NCBI GenBank assembly: GCA_014655195.1
Contig: BNBH01000007.1
Location: forward strand, 35,151 to 99,150
Direction: 5' to 3'
Length of the DNA: 64,000 nt
Source of the DNA: Streptomyces cellulosae
GTDB taxonomy: Bacteria; Actinomycetota; Actinomycetes; Streptomycetales; Streptomycetaceae
Under the pieces are notes generated by a model. That model had not been told where the DNA came from, ran no database searches, and saw only the letters and a program-made list of their open reading frames with translations. This document shows positions 32,370 to 42,208 of this stretch, in pieces. The first letter of the stretch is position 1. Every line of letters starts with the position of its first letter. The position numbers and the translations under genes were made by a program.

Positions 32370-33641
32370 GTGCCCGCTACCGAGAAGACCGTCCGGCGCT
32401 CCGCGCTGGTCGCCTCCGCCGTCCTGCTGTCCACCGCGCTGACAGCGCCCGCCGCCCTCGCGGCGCCCGGCCCGAAGCCGTCCGCCACTCCCCCGGCGCA
32501 CACGTCGATCGTGGGCGGCGAGCGGCTGGCGAAGCCCGGGACCCAGGTGAACCTGGCCGCCGGGGTGCCGGTGCTGCCCAAGGAGCTGTCCGCGCGGTCG
32601 TGGATCGTCGCGGACGCCGAGAGCGGTGAGGTGCTCGCCGCGCACAACGCGCACTGGCGGCTGGCCCCGGCGAGCACCCTGAAGATGCTGTTCGCCGACA
32701 CGCTGCTGCCGAAGTGGCCGCGGACCACCACGCATCGGGTGGAGCCGTCGGACCTGGCGGGTGTCGGCGCCGGGTCCAGCATGGTGGGCGTCAAGGAGGA
32801 CGAGACGTACTCCGTCCACGACCTGTGGCTGGGCGTGTTCCTGCGCTCCGGCAACGACGCCGTGCACGTGCTGTCCGCGATGAACGGCGGCGTGGACAAG
32901 ACCGTCCAGGAGATGAACGAGCACGCCAAGGAGCTGCAGGCACTCGACACGCACGCCGTCAGCCCCGACGGCTACGACGCCCCGGGCCAGGTGTCCTCCG
33001 CGTACGACCTGACCCTGATCGCCCGCTCCGGGCTGCAGAAGAAGGACTTCCGGGAGTACTGCTCGACCGTGCGGGCGCAGTTCCCCGGGGAGACGAAGAA
33101 GAACAAGAAGGGCAAGCGGGTCCGCGGGTCCTTCGAGATCCAGAACACCAACCGGCTGCTCAGCGGCGACTTCGACGTGCCCGTCTACCAGGGCATAGCC
33201 GGGGTGAAGAACGGCAACACCACCAACGCCGGCGCCACCTTCACCGGCGTCGCCGAACGCGACGGCAAGGTGCTGCTGGTCACCGTGATGAACCCGCAGA
33301 AGAAGGGGTCGAACGGGGTCTACAAGGAGACCGCGCGCCTCTTCGACTGGGGCTTCGCCGCGGCCGGCAAGGTCGAGCCGGTGGGCGAGCTGGTGCCGCC
33401 GAAGAGCGTCGAGGAGGCGAACGCCGCGGCCGGTCCGTCCGCGTCGCCCGGCCAGGCGGGCGGCGGCACGGGCGCCGGGTCGAAGCCGGTGGCGAGCGCG
33501 GACACGGGCGGCGGCGCCGACGGCATGGGTGTGGCACTCGGCATCGCGGGCGGTGTGGTGGTGCTGCTCGCGGGCGGCGCGTTCCTGGTCAACCGGCGCT
33601 GGCCGCTGCCGGACCTGGTGCGCCGCCGTCCTCGTCCGTGA
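32370..33641 (+). CDS. D-alanyl-D-alanine carboxypeptidase (peptidase S11, PBP5-like)
   Basis: About 423 residues. A signal peptide (RRSALVASAVLLSTALTAPAALAAP) precedes the S11 domain: Ser102-x-x-Lys105 (PASTLKM), SGN at 160-162, and KNG at 280-282 where KTG is usual. A Gly/Ala/Pro linker leads to a C-terminal membrane helix (VALGIAGGVVVLLAGGAFLV) with a basic tail, so the enzyme is held on the outer face. It should trim the terminal D-Ala from wall pentapeptides. GTG 32370 with a TGTACC about 9 bases upstream looks leaderless; ATG 32349 is the alternative. Its end overlaps the convergent yihY-type gene by 53 bases. Confidence 0.87.
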   Translation: MPATEKTVRRSALVASAVLLSTALTAPAALAAPGPKPSATPPAHTSIVGGERLAKPGTQVNLAAGVPVLPKELSARSWIVADAESGEVLAAHNAHWRLAPASTLKMLFADTLLPKWPRTTTHRVEPSDLAGVGAGSSMVGVKEDETYSVHDLWLGVFLRSGNDAVHVLSAMNGGVDKTVQEMNEHAKELQALDTHAVSPDGYDAPGQVSSAYDLTLIARSGLQKKDFREYCSTVRAQFPGETKKNKKGKRVRGSFEIQNTNRLLSGDFDVPVYQGIAGVKNGNTTNAGATFTGVAERDGKVLLVTVMNPQKKGSNGVYKETARLFDWGFAAAGKVEPVGELVPPKSVEEANAAAGPSASPGQAGGGTGAGSKPVASADTGGGADGMGVALGIAGGVVVLLAGGAFLVNRRWPLPDLVRRRPRP

Positions 33642-34506
33642 TCTCGTCGGCCTCGTCCTCCTTGCCCGGCGTGGCCGTCCAGGCCGCGCAGAACAGGACG
33701 AGTTTCGTGGTGAGGTTGATCCACAGCAGCAGCGCCACGGGGACGCCGAACGCGCCGTACATGCTCTTCGCGGCGACGCCCTGGATGTAGCCGCTGAGCA
33801 GCAGCTTCAGCAGTTCGAAGCCGACGGCGCCGGTGAGCGCGGCCACGGTCACCCGGCGCCGGAACGGATGGACGCCGGGCAGCAGGGTCAGGACGTAGAG
33901 CAGGAGCAGGAAGTCGGTGCCGGCGGCGACGGCGAACGCGGCGATCTGCAGGACGACCCCGCCCCAGCCGCCCTTCTCCAGCCCGGCGGCGTCGCTGATC
34001 CGGCCGACCAGGGCGGTGGCGACGGCGGAGGCGGCCAGCGTGACGAGGACCGCCCCGCCGAGGCCGACGAGGATGCCCGCGTCCTTGCCCTTGCGCAGGA
34101 GGACGTTCTCGTCGTCGTCGGGCAGTTCCCACACCACGCGCAGGCACTCCCGCATGAGGCCGGCCCAGCTGATCCCGGTGAACACCAGGGCGGCGCCGGC
34201 GATCAGGCCGACGGTGCCCGCGTTGTCCGCCAGCTCCCCGACGTCGAGCTGGTCGGAGATGCCGGGCACCTGGTCGGTGATGGTGTTCTGAAGGGCGTCC
34301 TGGCGCTCCTTGCCGAGGGTCGCCGCGCCGATCGCGGCGGCCACGGTCAGCAGCGGGAACAGCGCGACGAAGCTGCGGAACGTCATCGCCGCGGCGAGCC
34401 GCGTCCAGTGCACCCGGTCCAGCCGCTCGAACGACCTCCACGCGTGCGTGAGCGACAGCCGGGTCACCCACGGCCCCACCACCGGGAGCTTTTTCAGCCA
34501 GTCCAC
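33589..34506 (-). CDS. YihY/BrkB-family membrane protein
   Basis: A 305-residue protein with six predicted membrane helices and the family's landmarks: AAAMTFRSFVALFPLLTVAAAI near residue 38 and the later SGYIQGVAAKSMYGAFGVPVALLLWINLTTKLVLFCAAW segment. The function of the family is unsettled and it is not an RNase as once annotated. GTG 34506 overlaps the end of the GtrA gene by 13 bases. The acidic C-terminal tail overlaps the DD-carboxypeptidase gene on the other strand. Confidence 0.86.
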   Translation of the reverse strand: MDWLKKLPVVGPWVTRLSLTHAWRSFERLDRVHWTRLAAAMTFRSFVALFPLLTVAAAIGAATLGKERQDALQNTITDQVPGISDQLDVGELADNAGTVGLIAGAALVFTGISWAGLMRECLRVVWELPDDDENVLLRKGKDAGILVGLGGAVLVTLAASAVATALVGRISDAAGLEKGGWGGVVLQIAAFAVAAGTDFLLLLYVLTLLPGVHPFRRRVTVAALTGAVGFELLKLLLSGYIQGVAAKSMYGAFGVPVALLLWINLTTKLVLFCAAWTATPGKEDEADEITDEDGGAPGPAAASAG

Positions 34507-34931
34507 GAACCGACTCTGCCCGCGTCACGGAAGACCAATGTCCTGGTTCCCCAGAAACGGACGACTGTGGCGAGCGCCATGCCCACGACCGCCCCGGACA
34601 CGGTGTCCGCGCGCTGCGAGGTGTAGCCGAGCCCGTAGTGGCTGACGGCGAGGCAGAGGAGCTGTACGGCGGCGCCTGCGAGGTTGACGGCGAAGAACAG
34701 GGCGTAGGGGCGGGCGCCGCGCACGCGCCGGTCGCGGTAGGTGCCGTGGGCGTTGGCCGTGTAGGCGACGGTGCAGCCGGCGACGAAGGACAGCGCCTTC
34801 GCTGTGAGCGGCCCGAGTCCGCCGGGGCCGCGCAGATACGTGAAGAGGGCGAGGTCGACGGCGTAGGCGAGGAGTCCCGCGGTCGCGAAGCCGAGGAGCT
34901 CCCGCCGGTGCCTGCGCAGGCGGTCCCTCAC
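34494..34931 (-). CDS. GtrA-family small membrane protein
   Basis: A 145-residue protein with four predicted helices, typical of GtrA (LGFATAGLLAYAVDLALFTYL ... KALSFVAGCTVAYTANAHGTY ... VRFWGTRTLVF). GtrA proteins are implicated in moving polyprenyl-phosphate-linked sugars across the membrane; in mycobacteria Rv3789 lies beside dprE1. It is coupled to the UbiA-like gene by GTGA. This position supports a role with decaprenyl/polyprenyl-phosphoryl arabinose. Confidence 0.88.
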   Translation of the reverse strand: MRDRLRRHRRELLGFATAGLLAYAVDLALFTYLRGPGGLGPLTAKALSFVAGCTVAYTANAHGTYRDRRVRGARPYALFFAVNLAGAAVQLLCLAVSHYGLGYTSQRADTVSGAVVGMALATVVRFWGTRTLVFRDAGRVGSWTG

Positions 34932-35863
34932 CAGTCGGCCACCGCCGCGGCGTACATCGCCGCCCACACCAGGCCGATGAGGGCGAGGGCGCGGTCGCCG
35001 AGCACCACGTCCTCCGGTTCGCCCGCGGTGCCCCGGTCGGCGAAGACGGCGTAGCGCAGCACGGCGAGGACGAAGGCGACGACGGACAGCTGGCGCCAGG
35101 GCAGCACGCTGGTGTGCGGCACGCCGCCCTCCTCCAGGGCCCACAGGCAGTAGCCGAGGACGGCGACCCCGGCCGCGAGCTGCCACACGAACCGCAGGTA
35201 GCCGGTGGTGTACTCGGTGAGCAGCGCGCGCGTCGCGCCCCCGTTCCCGGCGAGCTGCACGGCCTCGGAGTAGCGCTTGGCGGCGACCATGAACAGCGCG
35301 CCGAAGCCGGTGGTGATGAGGAACCAGCGGGACAGCGGGATGCCGAGGGCGAGCCCGCCTGCCGTCGCGCGCATCACGAACCCGGCGGTGACGACGGCGA
35401 GGTCGACGACCAGGACGTGCTTGAGGCTGACGCAGTAGGCGAGTTGCATCACGAGGTAGCCGGCGAGCAGCGCGGCCAGCTCGGGCGGGCACAGCAGCGC
35501 GGCGGCGGCCGGGGCGAGCACGCCGAGGGTGATCCCGGCGGCGTAGGCGACGGGCACCGGGACCTGTCCGGCGGCGACGGGGCGGCGGCACTTGACGGGG
35601 TGGGCGCGGTCGGCCTCGGCGTCGCGCGCGTCGTTGACCAGGTAGACGGCGGCGGCGCAGGCGGTGAACAGCACGAACACCAGGGCGAGCCGGGTCAGGG
35701 CGTGCGCGGTGAAGAGGACGCCCGCGGCGGCCGGGGCGGCGGCCACGAGGACGTTCTTGACCCACTGCTTGGGGCGCGCGGTGCGCAGCAGACCGATGAG
35801 GAGCCCGCCCCGGGAGGACGGCGCGGCCTGTCCGCGGTCGGAGCGCTCGCGCAGCAGCGTCAC
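34928..35863 (-). CDS. UbiA-type polyprenyl-phosphate phosphoribosyltransferase (DPPR synthase-like)
   Basis: A 311-residue UbiA-superfamily membrane enzyme with eight or nine helices. The first Asp-rich motif is NDARDAEADRAHP near residue 77, and RPKQWVKNVLV near residue 30 is typical of the decaprenyl-phosphate phosphoribosyltransferase group (Rv3806c) rather than quinone prenyltransferases. It is predicted to transfer phosphoribose from PRPP to a polyprenyl phosphate. The second motif region is SLKHVLVVDLAVVTAGFVMR. Coupled by GTGA both to the GtrA gene downstream and to the PAP2 gene upstream. Confidence 0.87.
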   Translation of the reverse strand: MTLLRERSDRGQAAPSSRGGLLIGLLRTARPKQWVKNVLVAAAPAAAGVLFTAHALTRLALVFVLFTACAAAVYLVNDARDAEADRAHPVKCRRPVAAGQVPVPVAYAAGITLGVLAPAAAALLCPPELAALLAGYLVMQLAYCVSLKHVLVVDLAVVTAGFVMRATAGGLALGIPLSRWFLITTGFGALFMVAAKRYSEAVQLAGNGGATRALLTEYTTGYLRFVWQLAAGVAVLGYCLWALEEGGVPHTSVLPWRQLSVVAFVLAVLRYAVFADRGTAGEPEDVVLGDRALALIGLVWAAMYAAAVADW

Positions 35864-36402
35864 GCCGTGCCTCCCGTCATCCAGCGGGCGCCGAGCCGGG
35901 CGGTGAGCGCGCCGAGGGCGGCGCCGGCGGCGACGTCCGACGGGTAGTGGACGCCGGCCACCAGCCGGGACACGCACACGGCGGCGGCCAGCGGCGGCAC
36001 CGCGCGGGAGCCGAGCGCGCCGAAGGCGACGGCGGCGGCCGCGGCGGAGGTGGCGTGGGAGCTGGGGAAGGAGTGGCGTCCGACGGTGCCGACGAGCGGT
36101 TCGACGTGCGCCGGGCGGGGGCGGCGCACGACCCGCTTCACCACCGAACTCGTCGCGTGCGCGGCCGCGGTGAGCGCGGTGGCGCGCAGCCAGGCGCCGC
36201 GCCGGGGACGGTCCACGACGGCGCCCGCGAGGCCCGCCGCGACCCACACGGCGCCGTGCTCCCCCGCCCAGGACAGGGCGCGCGCGGCGCCGGCGACGCG
36301 CGGGTCGGAGCCGCACGCCCTGAGCGCGGAGACGATCCGGTGGTCCACCCCGTGGAGACCGCGGGGCCGGAAGAGGTCGTGCTGGTCGTCCATGTGGCTC
36401 AC
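35860..36402 (-). CDS. PAP2-family phosphatase (polyprenyl-phosphoryl-5-phosphoribose phosphatase-like)
   Basis: A 180-residue membrane phosphatase. Its three motifs are KRVVRRPRP, SFPSSHATSAAAA and SRLVAGVHYPSD, the complete PAP2 active site. GTG 36402 has GGGGG about 7 bases upstream; ATG 36393 is the alternative. It starts a GTGA-coupled operon with the UbiA-like and GtrA genes, matching Rv3807c in mycobacteria. It likely dephosphorylates polyprenyl-phosphoryl-5-phosphoribose to the ribose form used by DprE1. Divergent from dprE1. Confidence 0.86.
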   Translation of the reverse strand: MSHMDDQHDLFRPRGLHGVDHRIVSALRACGSDPRVAGAARALSWAGEHGAVWVAAGLAGAVVDRPRRGAWLRATALTAAAHATSSVVKRVVRRPRPAHVEPLVGTVGRHSFPSSHATSAAAAAVAFGALGSRAVPPLAAAVCVSRLVAGVHYPSDVAAGAALGALTARLGARWMTGGTA

Positions 36403-36525
36403 TGTTCACCCCCGGCGCACCGGAATTCCATCGCTTCGGGACGACATCCCATTAATCACCCGTTTCGGGGACGGGATTGACGTTTCAAAACCAACAGCTC
36501 ACAGAGGGGCGATACGGTCGCCGTC

Positions 36526-37875
36526 ATGCCTGCCGACACCGTTTCCGTCACGGGGTGGGGCCGCACCGCTCCGTCCTCCGCCCGGCTGGTCCGTCCGCGG
36601 ACGTTCGAGGAGGCCGCCCTCGCCGTCCGGGGGTGCGGGGCGCGCGGCGGCATCGCGCGCGGCCTCGGCCGGGCGTACGGGGACGCCGCGCAGAACGCGG
36701 GCGGCGAGGTCTTCGACATGACCGGCCTGGACCGGATCCACGCGATCGACGCCGACGGCGGCACCGTGCTGTGCGACGCGGGCGTGTCCCTGCACCGGCT
36801 GATGGAGGTGCTGCTGCCGCTCGGCTGGTTCGTGCCGGTGACGCCCGGCACCCGGTACGTGACGGTCGGCGGGGCGATCGGCGCCGACATCCACGGCAAG
36901 AACCACCACGTCAGCGGGTCCTTCTCGCGCCATGTGCTGTCGTTCGAACTGCTCACCGCCGACGGGCAGGTGCGCACGGTGGTGCCGGGCACGCCGCTGT
37001 TCGAGGCGACCGCGGGCGGCATGGGCCTGACCGGGGTGATCCTCACCGCGACGGTCCGCCTCCAGCCCGTGCGCACCACCTGGATGTCCGTCGACACCGA
37101 ACGCGCCTCCGACCTCGACGATCTGATGGCCCGTCTCGCCGACACCGACCACCGCTACCGCTACTCGGTCGCCTGGATCGACCTGCTGGCGCGCGGCAGG
37201 GCCACCGGCCGCGCCGTCCTCACCCGCGGCGACCACGCCCCGCTGGAGGCCCTGCCGCGCGCCGCCCGCCATGAGCCGCTGTCGTTCCGCACCTCGCGCC
37301 TGCCCGCCGCGCCCTCCTTCGTGCCGGAGGGGCTGCTGAGCCGGACGACCGTGGGGCTGTTCAACGATCTGTGGTTCCGCAAGGCGCCCCGCGCCCGGAC
37401 CGGGGAGCTTCAGCGCATCCCCGCGTTCTTCCACCCCCTGGACGGGGTGCCGCACTGGAACCGGATCTACGGGCGGGGCGGGTTCGTGCAGTACCAGTTC
37501 GTCGTCGGGCACGGCCGGGAGGACACCCTGCGCCGGATCGTGCGCCGCATTTCGCAGCGCCGCTGCCCGTCGTTCCTCGCCGTCCTCAAGCGGTTCGGGG
37601 ACGCCGACCCGGGCTGGCTGTCGTTCCCGGTGCCGGGCTGGACCCTGGCGCTGGACATCCCCGCGTCGCTGCCCGGCCTCGGTGCCTTCCTCGACGAGCT
37701 CGACGAGGAGGTCGCCGCGGCGGGCGGTCGCGTCTACCTCGCCAAGGACTCCCGGCTGCGCCCCGACCTGCTCGCGGCCATGTACCCCCGGCTGGACGAC
37801 TTCCGCGCCCTGCGCGCCGAGCTGGACCCGCGCGGGGTGTTCACCTCGGACCTGTCCCGCCGCCTGTGTCTGTGA
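36526..37875 (+). CDS. dprE1: Decaprenylphosphoryl-beta-D-ribose 2'-oxidase (DprE1)
   Basis: A 449-residue VAO-type FAD enzyme oxidising polyprenyl-phosphoryl ribose, the first half of epimerisation to arabinose. The FAD domain shows GLGRAYGDAAQ and TVGGAIGADIHGKNHHVSGS, the latter with the conserved flavin-contacting His. The substrate half has GGFVQYQFVVG and the conserved Lys in LAKDSRLRPDLLAAMYPRLDDF. The residue matching mycobacterial Cys387, the covalent target of benzothiazinones, is Ala375 here (PGWTLALDIP against PGWNICVDFP, from memory). It is followed by dprE2. Confidence 0.92.
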   Translation: MPADTVSVTGWGRTAPSSARLVRPRTFEEAALAVRGCGARGGIARGLGRAYGDAAQNAGGEVFDMTGLDRIHAIDADGGTVLCDAGVSLHRLMEVLLPLGWFVPVTPGTRYVTVGGAIGADIHGKNHHVSGSFSRHVLSFELLTADGQVRTVVPGTPLFEATAGGMGLTGVILTATVRLQPVRTTWMSVDTERASDLDDLMARLADTDHRYRYSVAWIDLLARGRATGRAVLTRGDHAPLEALPRAARHEPLSFRTSRLPAAPSFVPEGLLSRTTVGLFNDLWFRKAPRARTGELQRIPAFFHPLDGVPHWNRIYGRGGFVQYQFVVGHGREDTLRRIVRRISQRRCPSFLAVLKRFGDADPGWLSFPVPGWTLALDIPASLPGLGAFLDELDEEVAAAGGRVYLAKDSRLRPDLLAAMYPRLDDFRALRAELDPRGVFTSDLSRRLCL

Positions 37876-37910
37876 CCCCCTCCCCTCTCCCGGCCCCCTG
37901 AGGAGCTGTC

Positions 37911-38666
37911 GTGAAGGACGCCTTCGGCCTCCCCCAGTCCCTGCTCGTGCTCGGCGGTACGTCCGAGATCGCGCTGGCGGTCACGCGGCGGCTGATCGCC
38001 CGCCGCACCCGCACGGTGTGGCTGGCCGGCCGCCCCTCCCCCGGCCTCGACGAGGCGGCCGGACAGCTGCGCGCGCTCGGCGCCGAGGTGCACACCGTGG
38101 ACTTCGACGCGCTCGACCCGGCCGGGCACGAGGACGCGCTCGGCAAGGTGTTCGCCGAGGGCGACGTCGACATGGTGCTGCTCGCCTTCGGCACGCTCGG
38201 CGACCAGGCCCGCGACGAGCGGGACCCTCAGGCCGCGGTGCGGGTCGCGCAGACCAACTACACCGGCGCGGTCTCCGCGGGCCTGGTCTGCGCGGGCGCG
38301 CTCCAGGCGCAGGGGCACGGCTCGCTGGTGGTGCTGTCGTCCGTCGCGGGCGAGCGGGCCCGCCGCGCCAACTTCATCTACGGCTCCAGCAAGGCCGGTC
38401 TGGACGCGTTCGCGCAGGGCCTCGGCGACGCCCTGTACGGCACGGGCGTGCATGTGATGGTGGTGCGCCCCGGGTTCGTGCGCACGCGGATGACGGCGGG
38501 GCTGCCCGAGGCGCCCCTGGCGACCACCCCGGAGGCGGTGGCGACGGCCGTGGAGCTGGGGCTGCGGCGCCGCTCGGAGACGGTGTGGGTGCCGGGCGCG
38601 CTGCGCGTGGTGATGTCGGCGCTGCGGCATCTGCCGCGCGGCGTGTTCCGCCGGCTGCCGGTGTGA
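37911..38666 (+). CDS. dprE2: Decaprenylphosphoryl-2-keto-beta-D-erythro-pentose reductase (DprE2, SDR)
   Basis: A 251-residue short-chain dehydrogenase completing the ribose-to-arabinose epimerisation with NAD(P)H. The nucleotide motif is VLGGTSEIALAVTRRL, the DprE2 form of TGxxxGxG. The active site is the catalytic Ser in SSVAGERARRAN followed by YGSSKAG (YxxxK). FGTLGDQ replaces NNAG, as in DprE2. The start follows GAGGAGCTGTC by a short spacer, 35 bases after dprE1. The convergent RNA-ligase-like gene ends 16 bases downstream. Confidence 0.91.
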   Translation: MKDAFGLPQSLLVLGGTSEIALAVTRRLIARRTRTVWLAGRPSPGLDEAAGQLRALGAEVHTVDFDALDPAGHEDALGKVFAEGDVDMVLLAFGTLGDQARDERDPQAAVRVAQTNYTGAVSAGLVCAGALQAQGHGSLVVLSSVAGERARRANFIYGSSKAGLDAFAQGLGDALYGTGVHVMVVRPGFVRTRMTAGLPEAPLATTPEAVATAVELGLRRRSETVWVPGALRVVMSALRHLPRGVFRRLPV

Positions 38667-38682
38667 GACCCGGCAGCCCGGG

Positions 38683-39261
38683 TCAACGCGCGGAGACCGA
38701 GCCCCGGTCGACGTGTCCGGCCTGCGGGGGCACCACGACGGTCCCGAAGGGGAAGTCGCGCAGCTTGCGCCACACCGCGTCGGCGCCCTGCTCGTAGAGC
38801 GCGAAGCCGGTGCAGGGCCACTCGGCCTCGTACCCGGCGAGGTCCTCGTAGGCGCGGTCCATGGCGGCCTCGTCGATGCCGTGCGCCACGGTGACGTGCG
38901 GGTGGTACGGGAACTGCAGCTCGCGGGCGACCGGTCCGGCGGGGTCGCGGACCTGCTGCTGCAGCCGCGTGCAGGCCTCGGCGCCCTCGACGACCCGGAC
39001 GTACACCACCGGCGACAGCGGCCGGAAGGTGCCCGTGCCCGACAGCCTCATCGGGAACGGCCTGCCCGCCGCGGCGACCTCCGCGAGGTGCGCCTCGACG
39101 GCCGGGACGGCCGTGTCGGCCACCTCTGTCGGCGGCAGCAGGGTGACGTGCGTGGGGATGCCGTAGGCGGCGGCGTCGCCGAAGCCCGCGCGCAGCTGCT
39201 GAAGCCGGCTGCCGTGAGGCTCCGGGACCGCGATCGACACGCCGATCGTTACGGTCCCCAC
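38683..39261 (-). CDS. 2'-5' RNA ligase/phosphodiesterase-superfamily protein
   Basis: A 192-residue 2H-phosphoesterase. The two HxT motifs are THVTLLPP near residue 38 and HPHVTVAHG near residue 125. GTG 39261 is preceded by AGGAG with a 6-base spacer. Family members hydrolyse 2',3'-cyclic phosphates or 2'-5' bonds in RNA; the physiological substrate here is unknown. Confidence 0.86.
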   Translation of the reverse strand: MGTVTIGVSIAVPEPHGSRLQQLRAGFGDAAAYGIPTHVTLLPPTEVADTAVPAVEAHLAEVAAAGRPFPMRLSGTGTFRPLSPVVYVRVVEGAEACTRLQQQVRDPAGPVARELQFPYHPHVTVAHGIDEAAMDRAYEDLAGYEAEWPCTGFALYEQGADAVWRKLRDFPFGTVVVPPQAGHVDRGSVSAR

Positions 39262-39439
39262 GTCGTCTCCTGTCGTTGTGGTGGTGAAGCGCGGTGGTGG
39301 AGCGGGTGCGCGTCCGGGTGACCGCCGGAGCGGTCACCCGTCCTCGACTGTACGACCACGACCCGGATGCGGGCAGGCGCAGACGGAGTGATGTACAGCG
39401 CTGTGCGGTGGTACGGACGGGGCCCGTGGGCCCGTTCAG

Positions 39440-39463
39440 CGCGCCGGTGCCGTGCCCGGCGCG
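39440..39463 (-). terminator. Hairpin after trpS
   Basis: CGCGCCGG (39440-39447) and CCGGCGCG (39456-39463) form an 8-bp stem with an 8-base loop, just after the trpS stop on the minus strand. Confidence 0.4.
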
Positions 39464-39469
39464 GTGCTG

Positions 39470-41153
<1,684 letters not shown>

Positions 41154-41157
<4 letters not shown>

Positions 41158-41960
41158 GCGGACGGCAGGAGGAGGAGCTGCGGCGCCTGCGCGAGGAGCT
41201 GCGGGCCTACGGCCGCTCGCTGGACGGGACGGCCGGCGGGGAGACGATGGCCGAGCGGGTGGTCGCCCGGATACTCGCGGAGCAGCTCCCCGTCCCGGAG
41301 CCGCCCTCCCGGTCCCGCGTGCGTGCGGTCCGCCACTGGTCGCGCACCCGCTGGCGCTCCCTGCTGGCCGCCCTGTGCGGTCTGCTGACGGTGCTGGTGC
41401 TGACGCCCCCGGTGCGGGCGACGGTGAGCGACTGGTTCGGCTTCCACGGCGTCCAGGTACGGCACGACCCGTCGGCGGTCCCGTCCCCGGACGCCCGGGT
41501 GCCGGACTGCACCGCTCCGGTACGGCTGGAGGAGGCGGCCCGGCGGGCGGGCTTCTCGCCCGTGGTCCCGGAGGCGCTGGGCCCGCCGGACACGGTCTCG
41601 GTGGCCGCGCTGCCGCACGGGCGGACCTTGATCAGCCTGTGCTGGAGGGACACCACCGGCCGGACGATCCGCCTGGACCAGTTCCCGGGCCGACTGGACT
41701 TCACGTTCACGAAGACGGTCCGGGAGCAGCCGGAGTGGCTGGACGTGGGGGGCCAGGGGTTGTGGTTCCCACGGGCGCATGTGCTGACGTTCTGGATGGT
41801 GGACGGGGCGGGGCGCAGGTTCACGCGGGAGGAACGGACGGCGGGGCCGACGTTGCTGTGGAGCCCGGCGGGCCGGGTCACCCTCCGCCTGGAGGGGGTG
41901 GAGTCCCGCGTGCGGGCGCGAGAGATAGCGACGTCCATCACCCCCGAGTCCGGCAGGTGA
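41154..41960 (+). CDS. Membrane partner (putative anti-sigma factor) of the ECF sigma at 40573
   Basis: A 268-residue protein translationally coupled to the sigma gene (GTGA). A charged cytoplasmic part of about 65 residues (EEELRRLREELRAYGRSL) precedes one membrane helix (SLLAALCGLLTVLVLTPPVRA). The outer domain of about 180 residues contains two cysteines and a beta-rich region (RTLISLCWRDTTGRTIRLDQF, GQGLWFPRAHVLTFWMVDG). No zinc anti-sigma motif is present, so the assignment rests on coupling and topology. Confidence 0.78.
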
Positions 41961-41994
41961 CCGCCCTCTTCCCCCACGCCCCGGGGGTCCGTCC

Positions 41995-42118
41995 CGGACC
42001 GGCGATTCCAGCCCGTCCGGCGTTTGAGGACGAGGCCGGCCAGGGCCGATGAGGGGGCCTGGGGCGCAGCCCCAGGGACGGGAAGGGAAGGGGCGGCGGG
42101 GGCGGGAAACCCCATGGG
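41995..42118. repeat. Dispersed intergenic repeat, GTCCGGCGTTTGAGGACGAG family
   Basis: CGATTCCAGCCCGTCCGGCG followed by TTTGAGGACGAGGCC, then a G-rich tail (GAGGGGGCCTGGGGCGCAGC). This is the other repeat commonly found between Streptomyces genes. It fills most of the 248-base gap between the anti-sigma gene and the next gene. Confidence 0.65.
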
Positions 42119-42208
42119 AACCCCGACGGACCGACCGGTGTATCAAAAGTGACAGGCGGCTCACGGAAAGAGCCGCACGAGGTTCGACATCCCTATGGGG
42201 GGACCGCC

